Numbered from the stretch's first letter, positions 15,537-23,648 are shown. The stretch is 64,000 nucleotides of DNA from Actinomadura sp. K4S16 (GCF_008327685.1 NZ_BDDE01000034.1:1-64000), one strand, 5' to 3'. A program made the numbers and translations. Notes: a model not told the origin generated them from the letters alone.

Positions 15537-16243
15537 AGGTGGATGCCGCACTCGGTCTTGCCCATCCCGGCCCACCGGCCGCTGCGCGGGTCCTCGCCGG
15601 GCGCGACGGGGCGGGTGCACGGCGCGCAGCCGATCGAGGGGTAGCCGTCGTAGTGCAGCGGGTTGACGAGCACCCCGTTGTCCTCGATGTAGTTGTCCAT
15701 CTCCTCCTGGGTCCAGTCGAGGATCGGGTTCACCTTGACCATGCCGCGCTTGCGGTCCCACTCGACGACCCTCCGGTCGCGGCGGCTCGCGGTCTCGTCC
15801 CGGCGGATGCCGCTGAACCAGGCCATGTAGCCCTCCAGCGCGCGGCCGAGCGGCTCCACCTTGCGCAGGTGGCAGCACAGGTCGGGGTTGCGGCCGTGCA
15901 GGCGGGGGCCGAGCGCCGCCTCCTGCTCCTCGACCGTGCGGGACGGGGTGACGTTGATGACGTTCACCGGGTAGACGGCCTCCACGGCGTCGCGCGTCCC
16001 GATCGTCTCGGCGAAGTGGTAGCCGGTGTCGACGAACAGCACGTCGATGCCCGGCTTCACCTTCGACACGAGATGGATGAGGGCCGCGTCCGACATGGAC
16101 GAGGTGAGGCAGATGCGGTCGCCGAACGTGGCGACCGCCCACCGGATCACCTCCAGCGTGGGGGCGCCCTCCAGGGCGGCGGCGGCCGACTCGACGATGT
16201 CCTGGAGGTCGAGCGTGGGCCTGTCGGTCTCCAGCAGGGTCAC
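15533..16243 (-). CDS. cysH: assimilatory APS/PAPS reductase
   Basis: 236 aa. It reduces adenylyl sulfate to sulfite in cysteine synthesis. The four cysteines binding a [4Fe-4S] cluster are present as Cys123-Cys124 (CCHLRK) and Cys206/Cys209 (GCAPC), marking the APS-reducing type. The catalytic cysteine is Cys232 in the C-terminal KTECGIHL. SSMSDAALIHL forms the PP-loop region. The GTG at 16243 overlaps the preceding zinc-ribbon gene and has AAGGAGAA upstream. It sits between the small zinc-ribbon gene and the chelatase gene. Confidence 0.95.
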   Translation of the reverse strand: MTLLETDRPTLDLQDIVESAAAALEGAPTLEVIRWAVATFGDRICLTSSMSDAALIHLVSKVKPGIDVLFVDTGYHFAETIGTRDAVEAVYPVNVINVTPSRTVEEQEAALGPRLHGRNPDLCCHLRKVEPLGRALEGYMAWFSGIRRDETASRRDRRVVEWDRKRGMVKVNPILDWTQEEMDNYIEDNGVLVNPLHYDGYPSIGCAPCTRPVAPGEDPRSGRWAGMGKTECGIHL

Positions 16244-16410
16244 CTGGGGTTCTCCTTGCTCGCGGTGCGGGGCGTGCCCACACCGAGGAACTTCAGGCTG
16301 AAGGAGCGGAGGCAGTCGGGGCAGAACCACGCCCCGGGCGCCTCCCCGCCGGGTTCGAGGCTCTCCTCGCCGCAGTACGGGCAGTAGAACGGCGTCATCC
16401 GTTCGCTCAT
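16240..16410 (-). CDS. small zinc-ribbon protein in the sulfur operon
   Basis: 56 aa. Two CxxC knuckles, YCPYC near residues 9-13 and FCPDC near residues 29-33, make a rubredoxin-like zinc ribbon, followed by LRSFSLKFLGVG. Its stop overlaps the cysH start (GTGA) and it starts 16 nt after the sulfite reductase gene. It therefore belongs to the sulfite reductase-CysH operon. A role as an electron carrier or assembly factor for the reductases is an inference; no function is established from sequence. Confidence 0.85.
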   Translation of the reverse strand: MSERMTPFYCPYCGEESLEPGGEAPGAWFCPDCLRSFSLKFLGVGTPRTASKENPR

Positions 16411-16426
16411 GCGCGATCGGCCCCGC

Positions 16427-18094
16427 TCACTGGAGGTCGGCGTCGTCGGCGCGGTGCACCCACTCGGCGAACGTCTCGCCGTCGGTGCGCTGCTCGTCGA
16501 ACCTGCGCACGACGCGCTCGACGTAGTCGGTGAGCCCGGCCGAGGTGGTCTTCAGCCCGCGGACCTTCTTGCCGAACGACGCGCCGAGCCGGCCCCCGAG
16601 GTGGATCTGGAAGCCCTCGACCTGGTCGCCGTCCTCGTCCACGACGAGCTGGCCCTTCAGCCCGATGTCGGCGACCTGGATGCGGGCGCAGGCGTTCGGG
16701 CAGCCGTTGACGTTGATCGTCAGCGGCTGGTCGAAGTCGGGCAGCCGCTTCTCCAGCTCGTCTATGAGGTCCATGGCGCGCTGCTTGGTCTCGACGATCG
16801 CGAGCTTGCAGTACTCGATGCCCGTGCACGCCATCGTCTGGCGGCGGAACGTGGACGGGCGGACCTGGAGGTCGTGCTTCGCCAGCTCGCCGGCGAGCGC
16901 CTCGGTGTTCTCCTCCGGGACGTCCAGGATGACCATCTTCTGCTCGTTGGTCGTGCGGACCCTGCCGGAGCCGTAGCGCCCGGCGAGGTCGCCGATGACG
17001 CCGAGCAGCTCGCCGTTCACCCGCCCCACGCGCGGGGCGAACCCGACGTAGAAGTTCCCGTCCTTCTGCGGGTGGACGCCGACGTGGTCGCGGTGGGTGA
17101 GCGGCGCGGCGGGCTCGGGGCCGTCCGGGAGCGTGAAGCCGAGGTACTCCTTCTCCAGCACCTCGCGGAACTTCTCGGCGCCCCAGTCCTTCATCAGGAA
17201 CTTCAGCCGGGCGCGGCTGCGCAGCCGCCGGTAGCCGTAGTCGCGGAAGATCGACGTCACGGCGTGCCAGACCACGCTGGTCTGCTCCGGCTTGACGAAC
17301 ACGCCGAGGCTCTGCGCGAACATCGGGTTGGTCGACAGGCCGCCGCCGACGAACACCTGGTAGCCGGTCTCGCCCGCCTCGTTCACCACGCCCACGAACG
17401 CGATGTCGTTGATCTCGTGGACGGTGCAGTGCGAGGTGCAGCCCGACATCGCGGTCTTGTACTTGCGCGGCAGGTTGGAGAACTCCGGGGAGCCGATGTA
17501 CTTGTCGTGGATCTCGCGCAGGTCGCGGGTCGCGTCGATGACCTCGTCGGCCGCGATCCCGGCCAGCGGGCAGCCGATGATCACGCGCGGGACGTCGCCG
17601 CACGCCTCCATCGTGTGCAGCCCGACCGCCTCCAGGGCCTCCCAGATGGCCGGGACGTCCTCGATCCGCACCCAGTGCAGCTGGACGTTCTGCCGGTCGG
17701 TGATGTCGGCCGTGCCGCGCGCGTACCGGGTGGAGACGTCGGCGATCGTGCGGAGCTGCGGGCCGCTCAGCTGCCCGCCGTCGATCCGCACCCGCATCAT
17801 GAAGTAGCGGTCCTCGAGCTCCTCGTCCTCCAGCGCACCGGTCTTGCCGCCGTCGATGCCGGGCTTGCGCTGGGTGTAGAGGCCCATCCAGCGGAACCGG
17901 CCGCGCAGGTCGGACGGGTCGATCGAGTCGAAACCGCTCTTGGAGTAGATGTCGATGATCCGGCGGCGGACGTTGAGCCCGTCGTCGTTCTTCTTGTTCT
18001 CTTCGTTCTTGTTGAGCGGTTCGCGGTAGCCGAGGGCCCACTGGCCCTCGCCCTTCTTGCGTCTGGTCGCGGTTGGCACGGCGCGCGTCCTCAT
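16427..18094 (-). CDS. sir: ferredoxin-dependent sulfite reductase (siroheme)
   Basis: 555 aa. Six-electron reduction of sulfite to sulfide. The [4Fe-4S]-siroheme ligands are visible as CTGIEYC (CX5C) and CPNAC (CX3C), with the siroheme/sulfite-binding region around RGTADITDRQNVQLHW and GCTSHCTVHE. Homologues are often named NirA; the neighbouring cysH favours sulfite over nitrite. The ATG at 18094 has no strong ribosome site; a GTG five codons later with GAGG upstream is an alternative. It is first in the operon and preceded by a leader peptide and hairpin. Confidence 0.93.
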   Translation of the reverse strand: MRTRAVPTATRRKKGEGQWALGYREPLNKNEENKKNDDGLNVRRRIIDIYSKSGFDSIDPSDLRGRFRWMGLYTQRKPGIDGGKTGALEDEELEDRYFMMRVRIDGGQLSGPQLRTIADVSTRYARGTADITDRQNVQLHWVRIEDVPAIWEALEAVGLHTMEACGDVPRVIIGCPLAGIAADEVIDATRDLREIHDKYIGSPEFSNLPRKYKTAMSGCTSHCTVHEINDIAFVGVVNEAGETGYQVFVGGGLSTNPMFAQSLGVFVKPEQTSVVWHAVTSIFRDYGYRRLRSRARLKFLMKDWGAEKFREVLEKEYLGFTLPDGPEPAAPLTHRDHVGVHPQKDGNFYVGFAPRVGRVNGELLGVIGDLAGRYGSGRVRTTNEQKMVILDVPEENTEALAGELAKHDLQVRPSTFRRQTMACTGIEYCKLAIVETKQRAMDLIDELEKRLPDFDQPLTINVNGCPNACARIQVADIGLKGQLVVDEDGDQVEGFQIHLGGRLGASFGKKVRGLKTTSAGLTDYVERVVRRFDEQRTDGETFAEWVHRADDADLQ

Positions 18095-18170
18095 CTGTTG
18101 TCGAGAGGGACGCGCGGCGCACCGGCGCTCTGAGGCAGCCGGCTCGACGCTGAGCAGGATGAAGTCAAAG

Positions 18171-18224
18171 GTGACGCCGATGCGCCACGCGCCCGGCTGT
18201 ACAGGGGCGTGGTCGGAGCGTCAC
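18171..18224 (-). promoter_or_regulatory. attenuator-like hairpin after the leader peptide
   Basis: On the minus strand GTGACGC (from 18224) pairs with GCGTCAC (to 18171), and within it CCACGCCCC pairs with GGGCGCGTGG around a TGTACAGCC loop. The structure begins at the leader peptide stop codon and is followed by CTTTGACTT. This fits a ribosome-position-dependent attenuator upstream of the sulfite reductase gene. Confidence 0.55.
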
Positions 18225-18298
18225 CGACAGATCGCGCTGCGGACGCGGAGGAAGTCGACGTGCCGGCGCTTGGCCAGCAGCGGGTCCGCGGCGTTCAT
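18221..18298 (-). CDS. putative leader peptide of the sulfur operon
   Basis: 25 aa, beginning MNAADPLLAKRRHVDFL and ending RVRSAICR. It matches the short actinobacterial leader peptides found before sulfur genes (pattern RRHVDLxRVxSAxC). The cysteine is the penultimate residue, so ribosome pausing at low cysteinyl-tRNA would occur right at the downstream hairpin. The gap to the sulfite reductase start is about 126 nt. Confidence 0.75.
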   Translation of the reverse strand: MNAADPLLAKRRHVDFLRVRSAICR

Positions 18299-18366
18299 AC
18301 CTGAAGGGTGACATGCCGTCTCGCGGACTGTCCAGTTACGTCCGGCATGCGGACGCGTGACATGCG

Positions 18367-18552
18367 TCATCCCTGCCGCCTCCAGTTCACACGAGGCTCG
18401 GCCTCGGGGCCGGTCGCGGATTCCCCGCCCGGCGGGGCCGCCTCGGTCCCGGGCGCCGGCGGCTCGCCGGGCGCCGGGTGGTGCTGGCAGTCGCACCACG
18501 ACCCGCCACGGCACTTCTCGTGGTGGCGTTCGCGGCACGACTGGCAGATCAT
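18367..18552 (-). CDS. small Cys/His-rich protein
   Basis: 61 aa. The N-terminal third, MICQSCRERHHEKCRGG then SWCDCQHHP, is packed with Cys and His and probably binds zinc; the rest is Pro/Ala/Glu-rich and likely disordered. Similar short proteins are scattered in actinomycetes. The ATG at 18552 has GAAGA upstream. No operon partner; function unknown. Confidence 0.65.
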   Translation of the reverse strand: MICQSCRERHHEKCRGGSWCDCQHHPAPGEPPAPGTEAAPPGGESATGPEAEPRVNWRRQG

Positions 18553-18795
18553 GTCTTCTATTGTCACCCATGAAGGCAAATGCCCGGTTTTCCGTGGTAG
18601 GGGGCATACGATCATGGTCCGGACGACGTTCCGCACCGTCTCAACGGGTATGGGCCAAGGGATGTGCACGGATCGGGCGGCACGCCTGCGAGACGGCCGA
18701 GCGGGGGAGGCGAACGCCATGCCACGCGCGAAGCGGACCAGTGAAGTGGGCGATGCGGCATGCGCCGGGCGCGCAACCCTCTACGGTGGGGCGGT

Positions 18796-19857
18796 GTGAC
18801 CACCGTCTCCGACGCAGCGGGCACGCCCCGGGCCGGGGACTCCCCTTCCGGACAGGACCCGGAAGGCCCGCGGCGGCGCCTGCGCGACCGCCGCGACCGC
18901 CTCGCCGCTCGCGTGCGCGCCGACGCGCGGACCGCGGCGAGCGTCGGCTGGACGCTGGTCAAGGGCACCGCGATCGGCGGATTCCGCTACCGGGTCACCG
19001 GCCTCGCTGCGGAGGCCGCGTTCTTTGCCCTGCTGTCGCTGCCGCCCCTCGTCATCGGGCTGATCGGCACGATGGGCCACCTGCGCGGCCTGTTCGGCAC
19101 CGAGACGATCCGCGAGGTGCGCTCCTGGGTGATCGACCAGGCCCAGACGGTGCTGACCGGCCCGGCCGTCGACTCGGTCGTGATCCCGCTGATCGACTCC
19201 GTGATCAGGGGCGGCAGCCCCGACATCGTGTCGGTCAGCTTCCTGATCTCGTTGTGGGCGGGGTCGCGGGCGACGAACGTCTACGTCGACACGATCACGA
19301 TCGCCTACGGGCTGTCGGGCGTCCGCGGCGTGATCCGCACCCGGCTGCGCGCGTTCGTGCTCTACCTCATCGGGCTGCTGACCCTGATCATCGTGATCCC
19401 GATGCTGGTGGCCGGGCCCGCGCTGGTCCGGCAGGTGCTGCCGGAGAGCGCCGAGGCCGTCCAGGTGCTGTACTGGCCGGTCGTGGTGAGCCTGTCGATC
19501 ATCTTCCTCTCGCTGCTCTACCACATGAGCGTCCCGGTGCGGACGTCCTGGTGGCGCCAGACGCCCGGCGCCGCGCTGGCGCTGCTGATCTGGATCGTGG
19601 GCAGCTTCGTCCTGCGGATCTACCTGGCCGGCTCGCTGAGCGGGGTGTCGGTGTACGGGTCGCTGGCCGCCTCGATCGCGCTCCTCGCATGGCTGTACGT
19701 GGCGGCGCTCGCGGTGCTGATCGGGGCCGCGCTGAACGCCGAGATCGACCGGCACTGGCCGAGCGGGGACACCGCCCGGATCCGCGCCGAGCTGGAGGCC
19801 CAGGGCGACCAGGTCCCCCGGGACCAGGGGGCCACGAGTAAAAACCACCCCGAATGA
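18796..19857 (+). CDS. YihY/virulence factor BrkB family membrane protein
   Basis: 353 aa. After a charged N-terminus it has about six membrane helices, including AAFFALLSLPPLVIGLIGTM, FVLYLIGLLTLIIVIPMLVA, WPVVVSLSIIFLSLLY, GAALALLIWIVGSFVLRIYLAGS and IALLAWLYVAALAVLIGAAL then NAEIDRH, the conserved end of this family. Formerly called RNase BN; it is not a nuclease, and its function is unsettled (envelope or lipid transport proposed). The GTG at 18796 follows GGTGGGG. Confidence 0.9.
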   Translation: MTTVSDAAGTPRAGDSPSGQDPEGPRRRLRDRRDRLAARVRADARTAASVGWTLVKGTAIGGFRYRVTGLAAEAAFFALLSLPPLVIGLIGTMGHLRGLFGTETIREVRSWVIDQAQTVLTGPAVDSVVIPLIDSVIRGGSPDIVSVSFLISLWAGSRATNVYVDTITIAYGLSGVRGVIRTRLRAFVLYLIGLLTLIIVIPMLVAGPALVRQVLPESAEAVQVLYWPVVVSLSIIFLSLLYHMSVPVRTSWWRQTPGAALALLIWIVGSFVLRIYLAGSLSGVSVYGSLAASIALLAWLYVAALAVLIGAALNAEIDRHWPSGDTARIRAELEAQGDQVPRDQGATSKNHPE

Positions 19858-19896
19858 GGTCCTGAAAAGGGCAAACATGTCGTAGCCTCGCGTGAC

Positions 19897-21099
19897 ATGA
19901 CCCCCCGTGAGGAGACCGGCCGGCTCCGGACCGTGACCGGCACGATCGCGACGTCCGACATCACCGGTCCGGTGCTCTCCCACGAGCACCTCCAGCTCGA
20001 TCTGCGCTGGCCGGCGCGGCCCCAGCTGGCCGCCTCCGACCCGAGCCGGTGGCTGGACGAGGAGAAGGCCGTCCAGCGCGAGCTGAACACGCTCCGCAAG
20101 GACCACGGGCTCGGCCTCGTCGTCGACCTCACCTGCTCGGGCATGGGCCGCAACGCCGCCGCGCTCGCCCGCATCAGCGCGGGCGCCCGGGTCGCCGTGG
20201 TGGCCGGGACGGGCGTGTTCACCGAGCCGTTCCACCCCCCGTTCGTCCGGGAGGTCCTCGCCCCCGGAACGGCGGTCCCCTTCGAGGGGACGAGCTCCCA
20301 GCCCACGGGGACCCCTCAGTACGAGGCGCGGGGGTCGATCCCTCAATCCGAGCCGCGTCGGTCTGGGGGGACGACCCCCCAGACCCCCCGGTACGACTCG
20401 CGTCATTCTGGGGGGACGACCCCCCAGGCCCCCCGGTACGACTCGCGTCATTCTGGGGGGACGACCCCCCAGGCCCCCCGGTACGACTATTCGGGGGGCC
20501 CGTCCGCCGTCGACCGCCTCGCCGAGCGCCTGCTGGCCGAGGTCGGCTTCGGCATGGACGGCACGAACTCGCTGCCCGGCGTCATCGGCGAGATCGGCAC
20601 CTGGGGCGAGGCGCCGACCGAGACCGAGGAGCTGTGCCTGCGCGCCGCCGCCCAGGCCGCCCGCTACTCAGGGCTGTCGGTCGCGACCTACGGGCGGGCG
20701 GGCCTCGCGCAGCTGGAGATCCTGGCCTCCGCCGGGTTGGCGCCCGAGCGCGTCGCGGTGGGGCAGCAGGACCGGGTGGACGACCCGGCCCAGCACCGCA
20801 AGATCGCTGAGTTGGGCGGCTACGTCTCGTTCGGCACGCTCGGCCTCGCCGGGACGGACCCCGCCGCCCTCGGCGCCGGCGTCCGCCGCGTCATGGACCT
20901 GCTGGAGGCCGGGCACGCCGACCGGGTGCTGCTGAGCACCGGGGTCTCCCGGATGGCGCAGGTCGCCCGCTACGGCGGCGCCGGCTTCGGGTACCTCTTC
21001 GACACGTTCCTGCCCGCGCTGCGCGCCGCGGGCGCCGACGAGGCGACCCTCGGAGCGATCCTGCACGACAACCCGCTGCGGTGGCTCACGGGTTCCTGA
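19897..21099 (+). CDS. phosphotriesterase-family protein with degenerate metal site and inserted repeats
   Basis: 400 aa. The family is recognised by the N-terminal VLSHEHLQLDLRW (HxH metal pair), VVDLTCSGMGRN, VVAGTGVF and VIGEIGTWG. Expected later ligands are changed: the His after the fifth strand is VATYGRAG, the next His is VAVGQQDRV, and the Asp of the last strand is LSTGVSR. It may therefore be inactive or bind a single metal. Residues about 130-205 hold a Pro/Gly/Ser/Thr-rich insert made of 45-bp tandem repeats. ATG 19897 follows YihY by 39 bp; the ribosome site is weak. Confidence 0.75.
   Translation: MTPREETGRLRTVTGTIATSDITGPVLSHEHLQLDLRWPARPQLAASDPSRWLDEEKAVQRELNTLRKDHGLGLVVDLTCSGMGRNAAALARISAGARVAVVAGTGVFTEPFHPPFVREVLAPGTAVPFEGTSSQPTGTPQYEARGSIPQSEPRRSGGTTPQTPRYDSRHSGGTTPQAPRYDSRHSGGTTPQAPRYDYSGGPSAVDRLAERLLAEVGFGMDGTNSLPGVIGEIGTWGEAPTETEELCLRAAAQAARYSGLSVATYGRAGLAQLEILASAGLAPERVAVGQQDRVDDPAQHRKIAELGGYVSFGTLGLAGTDPAALGAGVRRVMDLLEAGHADRVLLSTGVSRMAQVARYGGAGFGYLFDTFLPALRAAGADEATLGAILHDNPLRWLTGS
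20362..20490 (+). repeat. 45-bp tandem repeats inside the phosphotriesterase-like gene
   Basis: Units at 20362-20406, 20407-20451 and 20452-about 20490 are nearly identical and encode SGGTTPQ-APRYDSRH-type repeats in frame. Each contains the hairpin CTGGGGGG-ACGA-CCCCCCAG. Degenerate copies precede it from about 20285. Unit length is a multiple of three, so copy number can vary without frameshift. Confidence 0.85.
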
Positions 21100-21134
21100 G
21101 TGGGTAGGGGACACCCCGGAAGGGGGTATCCCCA

Positions 21135-21869
21135 ATGCCCTGGAGCAGATCCGCGGGCGGAGGCGTCCGGCACGCGGGCACCGTCCGGCTCCCCTACACC
21201 GACCGCGCCGAGGCGGGCCGGGTGCTCGCCGCCCGCCTCGCCACGATGGGCCTCGAGGGGGCCGTGGTGCTCGCGCTGCCGCGCGGCGGCGTCCCCGTCG
21301 GGTACGAGGTCGCGCGGCGCCTCGAGGCCCCGCTCGACGTGCTGGTGACCCGCAAGATCGGATATCCGCGGCAGCCGGAGCTCGGCGTCGGGGCGATCGC
21401 CGAGGGCGGCTCCCCGGTGTTCGACGGCGGCCTGCTCGCCCGGCTCGGACTCCGCGCGGACGACCTGGCCCCCACCGTGGCGGCCGAGCGCGCCGAGCTG
21501 GACCGCAGGGTCGCGGCCTACCGGCACGGCCGCCCGCTGCCGCGGGTCGCCGGGCGCCCGGTGATCGTCGTGGACGACGGCCTCGCCACCGGCGGCACTG
21601 CCCGGGCCGCCGTGCGCGCGCTGCGCGAGCGGGGCCCGTCCCGGCTGGTCCTGGCGGTGCCCGTGGGCGCCGCCGAGACCGTCCGGAGCCTGGAGCCTGA
21701 GGTGGACGACGTGGTGGTGCCCGCGGCGCCCTCGGACTTCCGCGCCGTGGGGCAGTGGTACCGCGACTTCGACCAGCTCACCGACGCCGACGTGACGGCC
21801 TGGCTGGAGCACGCCGCGCGGCCGGGCGGCGAGGCCCCGGGCGGAGCCCCCGGAGCGGGCCGGGGGTGA
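21135..21869 (+). CDS. phosphoribosyltransferase-domain protein
   Basis: 244 aa, type I PRTase fold. The PRPP-binding loop is VIVVDDGLATGGTARAAV; a second element is VVLALPRGGVPVGYEVAR and the segment VTRKIGYPRQPELGVGAIAEGG is typical of the stand-alone predicted phosphoribosyltransferases of bacteria. The true substrate of this subgroup is not established. The ATG at 21135 follows GGAAGGGGG. It is 35 bp after the phosphotriesterase-like gene and probably co-transcribed. Confidence 0.85.
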   Translation: MPWSRSAGGGVRHAGTVRLPYTDRAEAGRVLAARLATMGLEGAVVLALPRGGVPVGYEVARRLEAPLDVLVTRKIGYPRQPELGVGAIAEGGSPVFDGGLLARLGLRADDLAPTVAAERAELDRRVAAYRHGRPLPRVAGRPVIVVDDGLATGGTARAAVRALRERGPSRLVLAVPVGAAETVRSLEPEVDDVVVPAAPSDFRAVGQWYRDFDQLTDADVTAWLEHAARPGGEAPGGAPGAGRG

Positions 21870-22048
21870 GCTTCGCGGAACCGGGTCCGGAGTGAGCCGC
21901 CGGGTGCGCCGCGTGAATGGCGTCCCGCGGATTTTCCGGAACGTGGATTTCAAGAAAATGGCCACATCGGCGAGGCCGGTGCGGTAAAAGGCGCCGGCGG
22001 AATGCCGCGGTCCGATGTGACCGGGTCGTAACGCAGATGTGACGCAGT

Positions 22049-22082
22049 GCCCGGGCCCGGTCGTGATGGACCGGGCCCGGGC
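22049..22082. terminator. 14-bp perfect hairpin
   Basis: GCCCGGGCCCGGTC (22049-22062) pairs with 22069-22082 around a GTGATG loop. It lies between convergent genes, so it could stop transcripts from either side. Confidence 0.6.
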
Positions 22083-22089
22083 AACGCAA

Positions 22090-22112
22090 ACGGCCCCGCG
22101 GAGCGGGGCCGT
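22090..22112. terminator. terminator hairpin downstream of whiB
   Basis: ACGGCCCCGC (22090-22099) pairs with 22103-22112 with a 3-nt loop. The plus strand continues GACGTTTTAG and the minus strand continues TTGCGTTGC, so termination from either direction is plausible; whiB (minus) ends 63 bp away. Confidence 0.65.
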
Positions 22113-22175
22113 GACGTTTTAGGTGGCGTGCCGGGGATCGCGATGGGAGCGTTCTGGCGGCCTGTGCCTTCTCGT

Positions 22176-22472
22176 TCAGGCGGCGTTGGCGCGACGCATG
22201 CGGCGACGGCGCTCGGACGCGCGCTCGTCCTCGTTCAGGCCGCCCCACGTGCCGTACTTCTCGGGCCTGGACACCGCGTAGTCCAGGCAGTCCGTACGGA
22301 CCGGGCAGCCCATGCAGATCTGCTTGGCCTTGCGCTCGCGGATCTCGCGCTCGGGCTGGCGCTCGCCGTCGGGGCCGAAGAAGAGGACGAGGTCTTCCCC
22401 CCGGCACGCCGCGGCGTCCTGCCAGCCCCAGCTGGGACGAGGGAGGTTTGCCTGCCGACGTACCTGAGCCAT
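22176..22472 (-). CDS. WhiB-family iron-sulfur transcriptional regulator
   Basis: 98 aa. The four [4Fe-4S]-cluster cysteines are Cys23 (ACRGED), Cys53 and Cys56 (ICMGC) and Cys62 (DCLDYA). The G(V/I)WGG turn appears as YGTWGGLNEDER, and a basic tail (ERRRRMRRANAA) should contact DNA. WhiB-like proteins act with the principal sigma factor in redox, stress or developmental control; the subfamily is not assigned. The ATG at 22472 has AAGGTGGG upstream. Monocistronic with hairpins downstream. Confidence 0.93.
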   Translation of the reverse strand: MAQVRRQANLPRPSWGWQDAAACRGEDLVLFFGPDGERQPEREIRERKAKQICMGCPVRTDCLDYAVSRPEKYGTWGGLNEDERASERRRRMRRANAA

Positions 22473-22656
22473 GGAACACCCACCTTGATTGGTTTCGAAC
22501 AAAATCGGGACATGGACGCTCGACGTACTTCGGATGACAGAGTCAGAGAAGCGCCGAATGTTCCAACGTCTGGAGTTGCCGCTCTGTTCCCCGTCCGGTT
22601 ACTCCGGAAACCTGGGGACGTGCGACAGGAGACCCTCGAATGGGGCCTCAGAGAGA

Positions 22657-23571
22657 TTACACGAGGGCCGCCTCGTTGAGAAGGGTGAGTTCCCTAACAA
22701 CGTAGGTTCTCTGGTTCTCCCCGCAGTCGGCCCCGCACGGGTCGGGCTGCTGGACGGCTTCGAGGACCACCCGGTAACGGCTCCGCCTCAAGAGAACGAC
22801 GGCTTCGTACCGGGTTGTTCCTTGGATCGCCGTGACCGACACCACGGTCGCGTCGTCCACCCCGAGCCGGCCCGTGTGCACGCGGGCGAAGTGCTCCGCG
22901 GCCTGCGCGGTCTCGGGCGTCCCCGCCCGCCCGCGCAGCCTCGGCAGGAAGACCTCGCCGCGCAGGTAGGCGTCCGCCGCCGCGTTCGCCTCCGCTTCGC
23001 CGAGGTCGCCGTACAGGAATCCGTGGGGAAGACATACCAAATTCGCCGCAAATCGGTCACCGCCGACATGGGTGGTTTCCCAGATAAGGCGGTCGAAACG
23101 CGCTGCGAGAGAACGCGCGAGCGGGGCGCCGGTGCGAGCGCAGCAGGCGTTGCGGCGCCCGTGCGTGCAGACCAGCAGGACCGGCTCCGCCACCCGCTCC
23201 CCGAGGCCGGGGGACCGGCCCCCGGCGAGGGCGTCCAGGTCGAGCGCCGCCAGCTCGGCCGGATCGGCCAGCTCGCGCCCCTCGATCCAGACCTCGTCCC
23301 CGCGGGAGGAGGCGGCGTAGACCTGGAGCGGCGGGGTCGCGCGCCGGCGGCCCGGCCGGCGGATCAGCTGCGGCCGGACGCCCGCCTTCTTCGCGGCCCG
23401 GACGGCCTCGGCCACCGGGCCCGGGCCGGCGAGGTCCTCGACCCGCTCGGGCCAGGGGCCGGGATGCTCGATGAGCAGCCAGGCGCCCGCCTTCGCGGTC
23501 GCGGTCGCCAAGCACGGCCGCTCGCCGGTGTGGCTCCCCGGGCAGTGTCCGCAGCTTCTGCCGCGCGTCAC
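22657..23571 (-). CDS. sucrase/ferredoxin-like (thioredoxin-fold) protein
   Basis: 304 aa. It matches the actinobacterial sucrase/ferredoxin-like family: PCLATATAKAGAWLLIEHPGPWP at the N-terminus, then VLLVCTHGRRNACCARTGAPLA and WETTHVGGDRFAANLVCLPHGFLYG, a thioredoxin-like ferredoxin region whose CTHGRRNACC and CLPHG cysteines may carry an Fe-S cluster. The protein also begins with SCGHCPGSH. The GTG at 23571 follows GGGGGGAA. An IdeR/DmdR-type iron box 59 bp upstream implies induction under iron limitation, which suits a reductase for iron or siderophores (inference). Confidence 0.82.
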   Translation of the reverse strand: MTRGRSCGHCPGSHTGERPCLATATAKAGAWLLIEHPGPWPERVEDLAGPGPVAEAVRAAKKAGVRPQLIRRPGRRRATPPLQVYAASSRGDEVWIEGRELADPAELAALDLDALAGGRSPGLGERVAEPVLLVCTHGRRNACCARTGAPLARSLAARFDRLIWETTHVGGDRFAANLVCLPHGFLYGDLGEAEANAAADAYLRGEVFLPRLRGRAGTPETAQAAEHFARVHTGRLGVDDATVVSVTAIQGTTRYEAVVLLRRSRYRVVLEAVQQPDPCGADCGENQRTYVVRELTLLNEAALV

Positions 23572-23629
23572 GCGTTCCCCCCGCCGATCCTCGTCATCCC
23601 CGTCGATGTCGCCGGTCCGCGCCGAGCGA

Positions 23630-23648
23630 TTAGGTAAGGGTAACCTAA
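23630..23648. promoter_or_regulatory. iron box (IdeR/DmdR1-type operator)
   Basis: TTAGGTAAGGGTAACCTAA is a near-perfect 19-bp match to the actinobacterial iron box TTAGGTTAGGCTAACCTAA. It is 59 bp upstream of the sucrase/ferredoxin-like gene and overlaps the glpD stop codon (23645-23647). Confidence 0.85.

Larger units (their letters stand above)
21870..22175. other. intergenic region holding two terminator hairpins
   Basis: The 306-bp gap between the convergent phosphoribosyltransferase and WhiB genes contains no gene I can support. It holds a lower-GC stretch (about 21905-21990) and the two strong hairpins annotated separately at 22049-22082 and 22090-22112. Confidence 0.6.

Noticed and set aside
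18095..18298. SAM riboswitch upstream of the sulfite reductase gene
   Set aside because: I could not find the conserved SAM-I or SAM-IV core; the leader peptide plus hairpin explains the region.
20362..20490. Tandem repeats as a CRISPR array
   Set aside because: Units are contiguous with no unique spacers and lie in frame inside a coding gene.
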